Source: Prevotella sp. tc2-28 (GTDB taxonomy: Bacteria; Bacteroidota; Bacteroidia; Bacteroidales; Bacteroidaceae). Taken from it: a DNA stretch of 64,000 bases. The position numbers and the translations under genes were made by a program. Positions 52,038 to 60,473 of this stretch are shown piece by piece. The notes under the pieces are model-generated. The model ran no database searches. It was not told where the DNA came from and saw nothing but the letters and a program-made list of their open reading frames with translations. How positions within the stretch are numbered: the first letter of the stretch is position 1; every line of letters starts with the position of its first letter. The stretch covers positions 124,001 to 188,000 of the forward strand of contig NZ_FNRE01000006.1 in NCBI RefSeq assembly GCF_900107705.1. The letters run 5' to 3'.

Positions 52038-52972
52038 CCGCGTTGAGCCTTCATGCTATAAACCTTGGCGACAAGAGCACCGCTGATATTATGCCACACA
52101 CTGAATATGGCACCAGGAATGGTAGCCATCGGGAAGGCAGCGAAATGGAGCGTTGCCAGGGATGATGCCAACCCGGAGTTTTGCATGCCTACCTCGATGG
52201 AGATGGCCGCGCGCTTCTCGTGAGAAAGGGAGAGCATTCGCCCGATACCATAGCCGAGGGCCAGTCCACTAAGATTGTGTAACATGACCACTATGATAAC
52301 CAGCAAGCCCCCCATCAGCAGACGTGAAGCATTATGGCCTACGACAATACCCACCACAAATGCAATCACCAATGTGGAAAACGCTGGCAGATAGGCCACG
52401 GCACGCTTGGTAAAACCGGGCAGGAAATGTTGTATCAGTAAACCGCCTAATATCGGGGCAATGACCACATAGACAATACTCTGCAACATGCCCAGCGTGT
52501 TGACATCGACAAGGGTTCCTGCCAACAGCCATGTCAGGAATGGGGTCATGAAAGGAGCCAACACCGTACTGGTGGCTGTCATGCCAACACTCAGTGCCAG
52601 GTCACCCTTAGCCAGATAGGTAATCACATTGGAGGCTGTTCCACCAGGACAGCAGCCCACGAGGATGACTCCCAGTGCCAGGTCAGCAGGCAGTGAGAAA
52701 GCCTTGGTAAGCAACCAGGCCATGAAAGGCATGATGGTAAACTGTGCCAGACAACCTACCAACACATCACGGGGACGACTGAACACGATACGGAAATCCT
52801 GAGGTGACAAGGTGAGACCCATGCCAAACATTATGACTCCGAGCAACGGATTAATCCACCAGGTATCTATAGCCATAAAGGGTGCCGGCATCATCACTGA
52901 CAGTAAAGCCATCAGTAAGACAAGTGCTCCCATCCAGCGTGCTATCAAGTTACAAATTTCTTTTATCATCAC
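52034..52972 (-). CDS. Bile acid:sodium symporter (BASS) family transporter
   Basis: 312 residues, nine to ten membrane helices. Family motifs: WWINPLLGVIMFGMGLTLSP, ALGVILVGCCPGGTASNVIT (the crossover sodium-site motif GxxPGGxxSN), YLAKGDLALSVGMTATSTVL and EVGMQNSGLASSLA (second crossover). Bacterial BASS proteins carry bile acids, pantoate or other organic acids with sodium; the substrate here is unknown. Box TAACTTTG at 52992-52999. Confidence 0.92.
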   Translation of the reverse strand: MMIKEICNLIARWMGALVLLMALLSVMMPAPFMAIDTWWINPLLGVIMFGMGLTLSPQDFRIVFSRPRDVLVGCLAQFTIMPFMAWLLTKAFSLPADLALGVILVGCCPGGTASNVITYLAKGDLALSVGMTATSTVLAPFMTPFLTWLLAGTLVDVNTLGMLQSIVYVVIAPILGGLLIQHFLPGFTKRAVAYLPAFSTLVIAFVVGIVVGHNASRLLMGGLLVIIVVMLHNLSGLALGYGIGRMLSLSHEKRAAISIEVGMQNSGLASSLATLHFAAFPMATIPGAIFSVWHNISGALVAKVYSMKAQRG

Positions 52973-52991
52973 CTTTTTATTGTTTTGGCTG

Positions 52992-53019
52992 CAAAGTTAC
53001 AACTTTTTTTGTATCTTTG
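52992..53019. promoter_or_regulatory. Divergent, overlapping promoters of the BASS gene and mnmG
   Basis: TAACTTTG (minus, 52992-52999) and TATCTTTG (plus, 53012-53019) are only 12 bp apart, so each promoter's -33 region lies across the other. The mnmG ATG starts 5 nt after its box. Confidence 0.6.
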
Positions 53020-53023
53020 CAAC

Positions 53024-54895
53024 ATGATTCTAAAATATGATGTAATTGTTATCGGTGGCGGACATGCTGGATGTGAGGCTGCAACGGCTTCTGCCAACAT
53101 GGGAGCAAAGACTTGTCTCGTCACGATGGACATGAATAAGATTGCCCAGATGTCGTGCAACCCTGCCATTGGCGGTATTGCCAAAGGACAGATTGTACGC
53201 GAGATTGACGCACTGGGCGGACAGATGGCACTGGTAACAGATGCCACTGCCATCCAGTTTCGGATGCTGAACCGTTCGAAAGGACCTGCGGTATGGTCAC
53301 CACGTGCTCAGTGTGACAGAGGAAAATTCATCTGGAAATGGAGGCAGATGTTGGACGAGACACCCAACCTCGACATCTGGCAAGACCAGGCTGACGAACT
53401 GTTGGTAGAAAACGGTGAGGCTGTTGGCGTGAGAACAATATGGGGATGTGAACTAAGGGCAAAGTCCGTCGTCATTACTGCCGGAACTTTCCTCAATGGC
53501 TTGATGCATATCGGACGAAAGATGGTAGAGGGCGGACGTATCGCCGAACCTGCCGTACCCCACTTCACTGAGAGTATTACCCAACACGGCATTCGCTCTG
53601 CTCGTATGAAGACAGGTACTCCTGTTCGCATCGACAAGCGCAGCGTACACTTTGAGGATATGGAGCGACAAGATGGAGAGAACGGGTATTATAAGTTCTC
53701 GTATATGGGTGAACAGCGTCCCCTTGAACAACTGCCCTGCTGGGTATGCTACACCAACGAAGAGGTACATGAGACACTTCGTAGCGGACTGGCTGATTCT
53801 CCGCTTTATAATGGCCAGATACAATCCATCGGACCACGCTACTGTCCGTCGATAGAAACAAAACTGGTCACCTTCCCTGACCGTCCACAGCATCTGCTCT
53901 TTCTGGAACCGGAGGGGGAAACCACAAACGAAATGTATCTCAATGGCTTTTCTTCGTCACTGCCAATGGACGTACAAATTGCTGCCCTGAAAAAAATTCC
54001 AGCACTGCGAGACTTAAAAGTATACCGTCCCGGCTATGCGATAGAATACGATTTCTTCGACCCTACCCAACTGAAACACTCGCTGGAGTCGAAAGTAGTC
54101 AAAGGGTTGTTTTTTGCAGGACAGGTGAACGGCACAACGGGCTACGAGGAAGCTGGCGGACAAGGCACACTGGCAGGTATCAATGCGGCTAGATATTGTA
54201 ACAACGACGAACCGTTCATCCTACATCGCGACGAAGCTTATATCGGTGTGCTGATAGACGACCTGGTGACTAAGGGGGTAGATGAACCCTATCGAATGTT
54301 TACATCAAGAGCAGAATACCGCATCCTGTTACGCCAAGACGATGCAGATGCCCGGTTGACTGAAAAAGCCTACGAACTGGGTATCGCCAAACGGGATCGT
54401 TATGAATGGTGGCTAGAAAAGAAGGAGGCGATAGAAAAGATAGAGGAATTCTGTAAAACCTATCCTATCAAACCAAAATTAATTAATAGCGCACTAGAAG
54501 CCATCGGCTCTACCCCACTCGTCTATGGCTGTAAACTGGAGGATCTCGTGGCTCGTCCGGAACTGAACTTCAACAAACTCTACCAAATTGTTCCGGATTT
54601 AAAAGAACTCATCGACAAGTTGCCTAACCGACAGGAGGAAATTGCAGAAGCCGCAGAAATACATATCAAATACAAAGGTTATATTGAACGAGAGAAAATG
54701 GTGGCAGAGAAAATGCACCGACTGGAAAACATCAAAATCAAAGGAAAATTTGATTATCCCAATCTAACGGCAATTTCAACGGAAGCCCGCCAGAAATTAG
54801 AGAAGATTCAACCAGAAACATTGGCACAAGCAAGTCGCATTCCTGGTGTGTCACCGAGCGACATTAACGCCATGCTGGTTTTGCTTGGAAGATAA
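53024..54895 (+). CDS. mnmG: tRNA uridine-5-carboxymethylaminomethyl modification enzyme
   Basis: 623 residues. FAD motif YDVIVIGGGHAGCEAATASA, CNPAIGGIAKGQIVREIDAL, YCPSIETKLVTFPDRPQHLL, FLEPEGETTNEMYLNGFSSS, GLFFAGQVNGTTGYEEAGGQ and FTSRAEYRILLRQDDADARL. With MnmE it modifies wobble uridines in tRNA. The gene is often near the replication origin; here a parS-like site begins at its stop codon. Confidence 0.97.
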   Translation: MILKYDVIVIGGGHAGCEAATASANMGAKTCLVTMDMNKIAQMSCNPAIGGIAKGQIVREIDALGGQMALVTDATAIQFRMLNRSKGPAVWSPRAQCDRGKFIWKWRQMLDETPNLDIWQDQADELLVENGEAVGVRTIWGCELRAKSVVITAGTFLNGLMHIGRKMVEGGRIAEPAVPHFTESITQHGIRSARMKTGTPVRIDKRSVHFEDMERQDGENGYYKFSYMGEQRPLEQLPCWVCYTNEEVHETLRSGLADSPLYNGQIQSIGPRYCPSIETKLVTFPDRPQHLLFLEPEGETTNEMYLNGFSSSLPMDVQIAALKKIPALRDLKVYRPGYAIEYDFFDPTQLKHSLESKVVKGLFFAGQVNGTTGYEEAGGQGTLAGINAARYCNNDEPFILHRDEAYIGVLIDDLVTKGVDEPYRMFTSRAEYRILLRQDDADARLTEKAYELGIAKRDRYEWWLEKKEAIEKIEEFCKTYPIKPKLINSALEAIGSTPLVYGCKLEDLVARPELNFNKLYQIVPDLKELIDKLPNRQEEIAEAAEIHIKYKGYIEREKMVAEKMHRLENIKIKGKFDYPNLTAISTEARQKLEKIQPETLAQASRIPGVSPSDINAMLVLLGR

Positions 54896-54910
54896 GTTTC
54901 ACGTGAAACA
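54895..54910. promoter_or_regulatory. parS-like site
   Basis: AGTTTCACGTGAAACA matches the universal ParB site TGTTTCACGTGAAACA in 15 of 16 positions, with a perfect 14-bp palindrome. It begins on the last base of the mnmG stop codon. Confidence 0.75.
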
Positions 54911-54954
54911 TCATGGCCCTAATACAAAACAATTTATTGATAAAACCTAAGAAT

Positions 54955-55482
54955 ATGAACAACAAAATTTTAATGGACAATCTGCGTTGCATACCAGATT
55001 TCCCGAAGAAAGGAATCAACTTTCGTGACGTGACCACACTGTACAAAAATGGTGAGTGCCTACAAATCATGTTAAATGAGATGTACGAACTTTACAAAGA
55101 TAAAGGAATCACCAAAATTGTAGGTATTGAAAGTAGAGGATTCATCATGGCTTCTGCTCTCGCAGGAAAATTGGGCTGTGGTGTAGTACTTGCCAGAAAA
55201 CCGGGAAAACTTCCCTATACAGTCGTGAAGGAATCTTTCTCAAAAGAATATGGTGTCGATACCATAGAGATGCATCTGGATTCTATCGGCGAAGATGACG
55301 TCGTATTGATTCATGACGATTTGTTAGCAACGGGTGGAACAGCAAAAGCTACCTACAACTTGGTGAAACACTTTAATCCCAAGAAGATCTACATGAACTT
55401 CATTATTGAAATAAGAGACGAAGGTCTTCATGGCAGAGACGAATTCAAAGATATAGAACTGACAACCCTGATGACTATTTAA
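54955..55482 (+). CDS. apt: Adenine phosphoribosyltransferase
   Basis: 175 residues from the Met at 54955. IPDFPKKGINFRDVTTLYKN, IVGIESRGFIMASALAGKLG, VVLARKPGKLPYTVVKESFS and the PRPP loop VVLIHDDLLATGGTAKATYN. Salvages adenine to AMP. It is boxed in by two parS-like palindromes; the distal one starts directly after its stop codon. Confidence 0.95.
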   Translation: MNNKILMDNLRCIPDFPKKGINFRDVTTLYKNGECLQIMLNEMYELYKDKGITKIVGIESRGFIMASALAGKLGCGVVLARKPGKLPYTVVKESFSKEYGVDTIEMHLDSIGEDDVVLIHDDLLATGGTAKATYNLVKHFNPKKIYMNFIIEIRDEGLHGRDEFKDIELTTLMTI

Positions 55483-55498
55483 TGTTTCACGTGAAACA
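55483..55498. promoter_or_regulatory. parS site, perfect consensus
   Basis: TGTTTCACGTGAAACA, a perfect 16-bp palindrome identical to the consensus ParB-binding centromere, in the short gap between apt and uvrC. Confidence 0.85.
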
Positions 55499-55506
55499 AA
55501 AACAAG

Positions 55507-57336
55507 ATGACAAAGGAAGAGAATGAAGCACGGTTGGCCAAGTTAAAGGCAATCGTTAGTGCCCTACCCGAGAAGCCTGGCAGTTATCAATACTATGATG
55601 CTGAGGGAACTATCATTTATGTAGGTAAGGCCAAAAACCTAAAGAACCGTGTTTCATCCTACTTCCACACAGAAGTTGACCGATTCAAAACAAAAGTGCT
55701 GGTATCAAAGATATGGGATATCAGCTATACAGTGGTCAATAGCGAAGAGGATGCCTTATTACTGGAAAATGCACTGATTAAAAAGTATAACCCTCGGTAT
55801 AATGTACTGCTGAAGGACGGAAAGACTTATCCCAGCATATGTATTACCAAAGAGTATTTACCCCGTATCTTCCCGACACGTACCATCAATAAAAAAGGGG
55901 GTACTTACTTTGGACCTTATTCACACATTTCTTCCATGCAGGCGGTACTGGAACTCATCAAGAAACTCTATCATCCAAGAACCTGTAGACTACCCATCAC
56001 AAAAGAGGGAATTGAACAGAAAAAATACCAGATCTGCTTAGAATATCACCTCAAAAACTGTGGTGGTCCTTGTGTAGGAAAACAGTCATTACAAGACTAC
56101 CAAAAGAGTATAGCACAAGCACGGGAAATACTGAAAGGCAATACGCGTCAGGTACTCACCGATATGAAGGATGAGATGATGCGATTAGCAGATGACTTAC
56201 GTTTTGAAGAAGCCGAGGAAATCAAGCGCAAATATCTCTTGATTGAGAAATTTGTGGCAACCAGCGAGGTGGTTTCACACACCATCAACAACGTCGATGT
56301 GCTGTCAATCACCAACGACGAGAAGATTGCTTTTGTCAACTATATCCACGTTTCAAACGGCCAAATAAATCAAAGCTTTACGTTTGAATATAAGAAAAAG
56401 CTCGATGAAACAGAAGAAGAACTGCTGCAATTAGCCATTGTCGAGATGAGGGAAAGATTTCATAGTCAGGCGAAAGAAATCATACTGCCACAGGAGATTG
56501 ATTTGGACATAGAAGGGGTGACTATTACCGTACCACAACGTGGTGATAAGAAAAAGCTCCTGGAACTGTCGCTCATGAACGGTAAACAATATAAGTTTGA
56601 CCGTTTAAAACAGGCAGAAAAGCTGAATCCGGAACAGAAACAGGTGCGTTTGATGAAGGAACTGCAAGACTTGTTACACCTGCCCAAGATGCCTTATCAA
56701 ATAGAGTGTTTCGACAACTCAAACATCAGTGGAAGCGATGCTGTAGCAGCTTGTGTTGTCTTCAAGAAAATGAAACCAGCCAAGAGCGATTACCGAAAAT
56801 ACAACATCAAAACTGTTGTCGGACCTGATGACTATGCATCCATGAAAGAGGTGGTATATCGCAGATATAAGCGTCTGATAGAAGAACAACAACCCCTACC
56901 CGACCTCATCGTTGCAGACGGTGGAAAAGGGCAGATGGAAGTCATCAGACAGGCTGTACAGGATGAGCTAGGCATCGATATTCCCATAGCAGGACTGGCT
57001 AAGAATGACAAACATAGAACCAACGAACTGCTTTACGGATTTCCACCCAGAGTGATAGGCATCAAAGACACTTCAGAACTTTTCAGGGTGCTAACGCAAC
57101 TGCAAGACGAAGTGCACCGCTTTGCTATCACTTTTCATCGAGACAAGCGTTCTAAGCGCGCTTTACACTCGGAACTAGATGATATCAAGGGCATCGGCCC
57201 CAAAACGCGTGACGAGCTTTTAAACGGCTTTAAATCGGTTAAACGAATCCGTGAGGCAGAACTAAAAACACTTGAAAACCTAATTGGTCATTCAAAAGCC
57301 CAAATAGTGTATCAATATTTTCATCAAGAAGAATGA
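55507..57336 (+). CDS. uvrC: Excinuclease ABC subunit C
   Basis: 609 residues. GIY-YIG nuclease (KPGSYQYYDAEGTIIYVGKA, NSEEDALLLENALIKKYNPR), UVR segment (EMMRLADDLRFEEAEEIKRK), the RNase H-like 5' nuclease (QIECFDNSNISGSDAVAACV, LPDLIVADGGKGQMEV) and C-terminal helix-hairpin-helix (DIKGIGPKTRDELLNGFKSV). Makes both incisions in nucleotide excision repair. uvrA and uvrB are not in the window. Confidence 0.97.
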   Translation: MTKEENEARLAKLKAIVSALPEKPGSYQYYDAEGTIIYVGKAKNLKNRVSSYFHTEVDRFKTKVLVSKIWDISYTVVNSEEDALLLENALIKKYNPRYNVLLKDGKTYPSICITKEYLPRIFPTRTINKKGGTYFGPYSHISSMQAVLELIKKLYHPRTCRLPITKEGIEQKKYQICLEYHLKNCGGPCVGKQSLQDYQKSIAQAREILKGNTRQVLTDMKDEMMRLADDLRFEEAEEIKRKYLLIEKFVATSEVVSHTINNVDVLSITNDEKIAFVNYIHVSNGQINQSFTFEYKKKLDETEEELLQLAIVEMRERFHSQAKEIILPQEIDLDIEGVTITVPQRGDKKKLLELSLMNGKQYKFDRLKQAEKLNPEQKQVRLMKELQDLLHLPKMPYQIECFDNSNISGSDAVAACVVFKKMKPAKSDYRKYNIKTVVGPDDYASMKEVVYRRYKRLIEEQQPLPDLIVADGGKGQMEVIRQAVQDELGIDIPIAGLAKNDKHRTNELLYGFPPRVIGIKDTSELFRVLTQLQDEVHRFAITFHRDKRSKRALHSELDDIKGIGPKTRDELLNGFKSVKRIREAELKTLENLIGHSKAQIVYQYFHQEE

Positions 57337-57363
57337 AAAACTGTGCTTAGGCTAGAGAATTTT

Positions 57364-57390
57364 TATTCCCAAGGCAGGGAATATTTTTTT
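57364..57390 (+). terminator. Terminator after uvrC
   Basis: Stem TATTCCC/GGGAATA with a 6-nt loop, followed by seven T. Confidence 0.75.
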
Positions 57391-57428
57391 CCCAGTTAGG
57401 AAGAAAAAAATAGAGAGACAGGAAAAGA

Positions 57429-57460
57429 TTTGGTAGATTAAAAAAATGTTCGTAACTTTG
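57429..57460 (+). promoter_or_regulatory. Promoter of the dtd operon
   Basis: TTTG (57429-57432) and TAACTTTG (57453-57460), 20 nt apart. The dtd ATG begins 5 nt after the -7 box. Confidence 0.65.
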
Positions 57461-57465
57461 CAAAT

Positions 57466-57918
57466 ATGAGAGCAGTAATACAAAGGGTTACACATGCCAG
57501 CGTCACCATCGGAGGAGCCATCAAAAGCCAGATTAATAAGGGCTATCTTATCCTGTTGGGTGTCTGCGATGAAGATGCGATGGAGGATGTAGAATGGCTG
57601 GTGAAAAAGATAGCGAACCTACGAGTGTTTGACGACGATAACGCTGTCATGAACCGCTCCATCTTGGACATCCAAGGAGAAGCGCTTGTTGTCAGCCAAT
57701 TCACCCTATATGCAAGCTATAAAAAAGGGAACCGTCCGAGTTGGTTTCGTGCAGGTTCCCATGAGCACTCTATCCCACTCTACGAGGCTTTCTGCACCCA
57801 ACTTTCTGAGGCACTAGGCAAACCCGTTGGCACAGGTGAATTTGGTGCGGACATGAAGGTAGAACTACTCAACGACGGACCTGTTACCATTTGTATGGAC
57901 ACTAAAAACAAAGAATAA
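57466..57918 (+). CDS. dtd: D-aminoacyl-tRNA deacylase
   Basis: 150 residues: MRAVIQRVTHASVTIGG, GYLILLGVCDEDAMEDVEWL, VVSQFTLYASYKKGNRPSW and KPVGTGEFGADMKVELLNDG. SQFTLYA and the cis-peptide GP (NDGPVTICM) are diagnostic. Removes D-amino acids or glycine from mischarged tRNA. First of four closely spaced genes. Confidence 0.95.
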   Translation: MRAVIQRVTHASVTIGGAIKSQINKGYLILLGVCDEDAMEDVEWLVKKIANLRVFDDDNAVMNRSILDIQGEALVVSQFTLYASYKKGNRPSWFRAGSHEHSIPLYEAFCTQLSEALGKPVGTGEFGADMKVELLNDGPVTICMDTKNKE

Positions 57919-57922
57919 AAAA

Positions 57923-58171
57923 ATGAAGAAATACTTACGGGAAATCGAAGTCTCTGGACTGATATTAGTCATCATTGGTATCGTTCTTTCATGGATAGTC
58001 AATGCAAACTATGGTATGTGGCCATGCCTGACTGGACTGTTCCTGTGGCTAATAACTTTCCTCTATAAAGCCTTCCATTGGAGCGAATATGCACGGGAGA
58101 ACAAACAGAACATCATGATACTGCTGATAGCGATCATCATTCTTATCCTACAAATGCTCATGAGACTATGA
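57923..58171 (+). CDS. Small three-helix membrane protein
   Basis: 82 residues with three hydrophobic segments (VSGLILVIIGIVLSWIV, WPCLTGLFLWLITFLYKAF, IMILLIAIIILILQMLM) and short charged links. Not a family I can name. It lies 4 bp after dtd and its stop overlaps the next start (ATGA), so it belongs to the operon. Confidence 0.75.
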   Translation: MKKYLREIEVSGLILVIIGIVLSWIVNANYGMWPCLTGLFLWLITFLYKAFHWSEYARENKQNIMILLIAIIILILQMLMRL

Positions 58172-58491
58172 CCATAAAAGAAGCGCAACAAACTGTAGAC
58201 CAGTGGATTAAGACATATGGCGTGCGTTATTTCTCAGAACTGACCAATATGGCAGTACTAACGGAGGAAGTGGGTGAACTAGCTCGTGTAATAGCCCGTA
58301 AATACGGTGATCAGAGCTTCAAGCCCGGCGAGAAAGACAATATGGGTGAAGAGATGGCAGACGTGTTGTGGGTACTGCTCTGTCTGGCTAATCAGACGGG
58401 TGTCGATTTGACGGTAGAATTGCAGAAAAGCATCGAGAAGAAGACGCAACGCGATAAAGAAAGACATATCAACAATGTTAAACTCAAATAA
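58168..58491 (+). CDS. MazG-like nucleotide pyrophosphohydrolase
   Basis: 107 residues from the ATG at 58168, which overlaps the preceding stop. The all-alpha NTP-PPase motif ExxE-x(n)-ExxD is visible: VLTEEVGELARVIARKYGDQ and MGEEMADVLWVLLCLANQTG. Probably hydrolyses (d)NTPs or a modified nucleotide as a house-cleaning enzyme. Substrate not predictable. Confidence 0.9.
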   Translation: MTIKEAQQTVDQWIKTYGVRYFSELTNMAVLTEEVGELARVIARKYGDQSFKPGEKDNMGEEMADVLWVLLCLANQTGVDLTVELQKSIEKKTQRDKERHINNVKLK

Positions 58492-58503
58492 AACTAATAA
58501 GCT

Positions 58504-59391
58504 ATGGAAGAAAACAAGTATGAAAAGGCATTGAGCCTTTACAACTACGACATGACAGACGAACAAGTACGAGAAGCTGTCAAGAAAATCATCGCTGAAA
58601 AAGTGCCTCAGAACGATACACTGGAAGTGAAGAAATTCTTGATGGGAAGTGTCGAACTGACTACCCTGAAAACGACCGATTCAGAGGAGAGTGTGATGGC
58701 ATTTACAGAGCGCGTCAACCAGTTTGACGAGCAATATCCTGACCTACCCCACGTAGCCACTATTTGCGTCTATCCCTGCTTCGCCAAGACAGTTGCTGAG
58801 ACTTTGGAAGTTGATGGCGTAGAGATTGCCTGCGTAAGCGGTTCTTTCCCCTCTTCTCAGGCACTTATAGAGGTGAAGGTGGCAGAAACAGCATTAGCTG
58901 TCAAGGATGGAGCTACAGAGATTGACATTGTAATGTCCGTCGGTAAGTTCCTCAGCGGTAACTACGAAGAGGTTGCTGATGAAATCGCTGAACTGAAGAG
59001 TGTCTGTGGTGAAAAGAAGATGAAAGTTATTCTGGAAACAGGTTGTCTGAAAACAGCTTCCAACATCAAGAAAGCATCTATCTTGTCAATGTATGCCGGT
59101 GCTGACTATATCAAGACCTCAACAGGTAAACTGGAACCCGCTGCAACCCCTGAAGCTGCCTATGTGATGTGCCAGGCCATCAAGGAATACTACGAAAAGA
59201 CAGGCATTCAGATTGGTTTCAAGCCTGCTGGAGGACTGAACACCGTGATGGATGCCGTCACAATGTACACCATCGTCAAGGAGGTTCTTGGCGAGCAATG
59301 GCTCACAAACCAATGGTTCCGTATGGGTACGTCACGATTAGCTAACCTGTTACTGAGCGAGGTAACTGGTGTAGATACTAAGTTCTTTTAA
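58504..59391 (+). CDS. deoC: Deoxyribose-phosphate aldolase
   Basis: 295 residues. Class I aldolase: VATICVYPCFAKTVAETLEV, CVSGSFPSSQALIEVKVAET, GATEIDIVMSVGKFLSGNYE, the Schiff-base Lys in GADYIKTSTGKLEPAATPEA, and GFKPAGGLNTVMDAVTMYTI. Splits deoxyribose-5-phosphate to glyceraldehyde-3-phosphate and acetaldehyde. It follows the MazG-like gene by 12 bp, giving a nucleotide-handling cluster. Confidence 0.95.
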   Translation: MEENKYEKALSLYNYDMTDEQVREAVKKIIAEKVPQNDTLEVKKFLMGSVELTTLKTTDSEESVMAFTERVNQFDEQYPDLPHVATICVYPCFAKTVAETLEVDGVEIACVSGSFPSSQALIEVKVAETALAVKDGATEIDIVMSVGKFLSGNYEEVADEIAELKSVCGEKKMKVILETGCLKTASNIKKASILSMYAGADYIKTSTGKLEPAATPEAAYVMCQAIKEYYEKTGIQIGFKPAGGLNTVMDAVTMYTIVKEVLGEQWLTNQWFRMGTSRLANLLLSEVTGVDTKFF

Positions 59392-59407
59392 AGCGTAAAG
59401 AAAGGTT

Positions 59408-60385
59408 TTAATAATTACGCTGGATAACGTAGTCTACATAGGCTGTCAGGGCTTCCTTGACAGCCTTATCTTTTACTTTCTCTTCTATGAAATCAAGACA
59501 AAGCTGATGGTATTCAGCCATTTTCTTCTCAGCATATTCAATACCTCCGCTTTGCTTGGTAAACTCGACTAAAACAGCTATTTCATCCTGATTGATGGTG
59601 CCTGCCTTCACTTTCTTCGCCAAAGTATTCATAGAATCAAAATCGGTATTGTTCAAAGCATAGATCACGGGAAGTGTGAGTTTACCTTCTGCCATATCAT
59701 TTCCCGTGGGCTTTCCGATTTCCTTTGAAGTGAAATAATCAAAGATATCATCGCGAATCTGGAACATAATACCCAGGTTCTGACCAAACTTCTTGACCTC
59801 TTCGATTTCTTCATTGGAAGCATTGGCAGAAGCGGCACCGATGGCTACACAAGCCTCGAACAAAGCGGCTGTCTTCTGCTTGATGACATCGAAATAGACA
59901 TCTTCACGGATTTCCTGATTATTAATATTCGAAAGTTGCAGTATCTCACCAGCAGCCAAGGTACGCCCTAGTTCAGCAATATATTTAATGATGCGCTGAT
60001 TATTCGTAAAAGAGACATTCAGCAGGCCTGTAGATACGATATAGTCGCCTACCAGTACTGCTACCTTATTATTAAATATCGAATTCACCGAGGCTTGTCC
60101 ACGTCGCTCGTTACTCTCATCTACCACATCATCATGAATCAGCGAAGCAGTATGTATCAGTTCCAGACCGACGGCAGAATACTGGGTAGCATCACTGATC
60201 TCACCATAGTTCTTAGCCATCAGCAACATCAAGATAGGGCGCAGACGCTTTCCGGCTTGTTGACGAATGTGTGCCAACACGTCCGACAGCAGTCCATAGT
60301 CGTGGACTAAGTTCTGATTAAACAACTCAATAAAGCGGTTTAAATCACCCTCAATAGGTTTCCGAATCAGTGATAAATAATCCAT
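59408..60385 (-). CDS. Polyprenyl diphosphate synthase
   Basis: 325 residues from the ATG at 60385. First Asp-rich motif LIHDDVVDESNERRGQAS and second motif FQIRDDIFDYF, with GKRLRPILMLLMAKNYGEIS near the start. Long-chain type, probably making the side chain of menaquinone (octaprenyl or longer), which would serve the fumarate reductase in the window; chain length cannot be read from the sequence. Promoter box TAATTTTG at 60404-60411. Confidence 0.92.
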   Translation of the reverse strand: MDYLSLIRKPIEGDLNRFIELFNQNLVHDYGLLSDVLAHIRQQAGKRLRPILMLLMAKNYGEISDATQYSAVGLELIHTASLIHDDVVDESNERRGQASVNSIFNNKVAVLVGDYIVSTGLLNVSFTNNQRIIKYIAELGRTLAAGEILQLSNINNQEIREDVYFDVIKQKTAALFEACVAIGAASANASNEEIEEVKKFGQNLGIMFQIRDDIFDYFTSKEIGKPTGNDMAEGKLTLPVIYALNNTDFDSMNTLAKKVKAGTINQDEIAVLVEFTKQSGGIEYAEKKMAEYHQLCLDFIEEKVKDKAVKEALTAYVDYVIQRNY

Positions 60386-60473
60386 TATTTCGTAATTTTG
60401 TGACAAAATTAGTGAAAATAACGCAGATTACCATATTTTTTTGTAATTTTACGCAGAAAATTAACAATATCAT

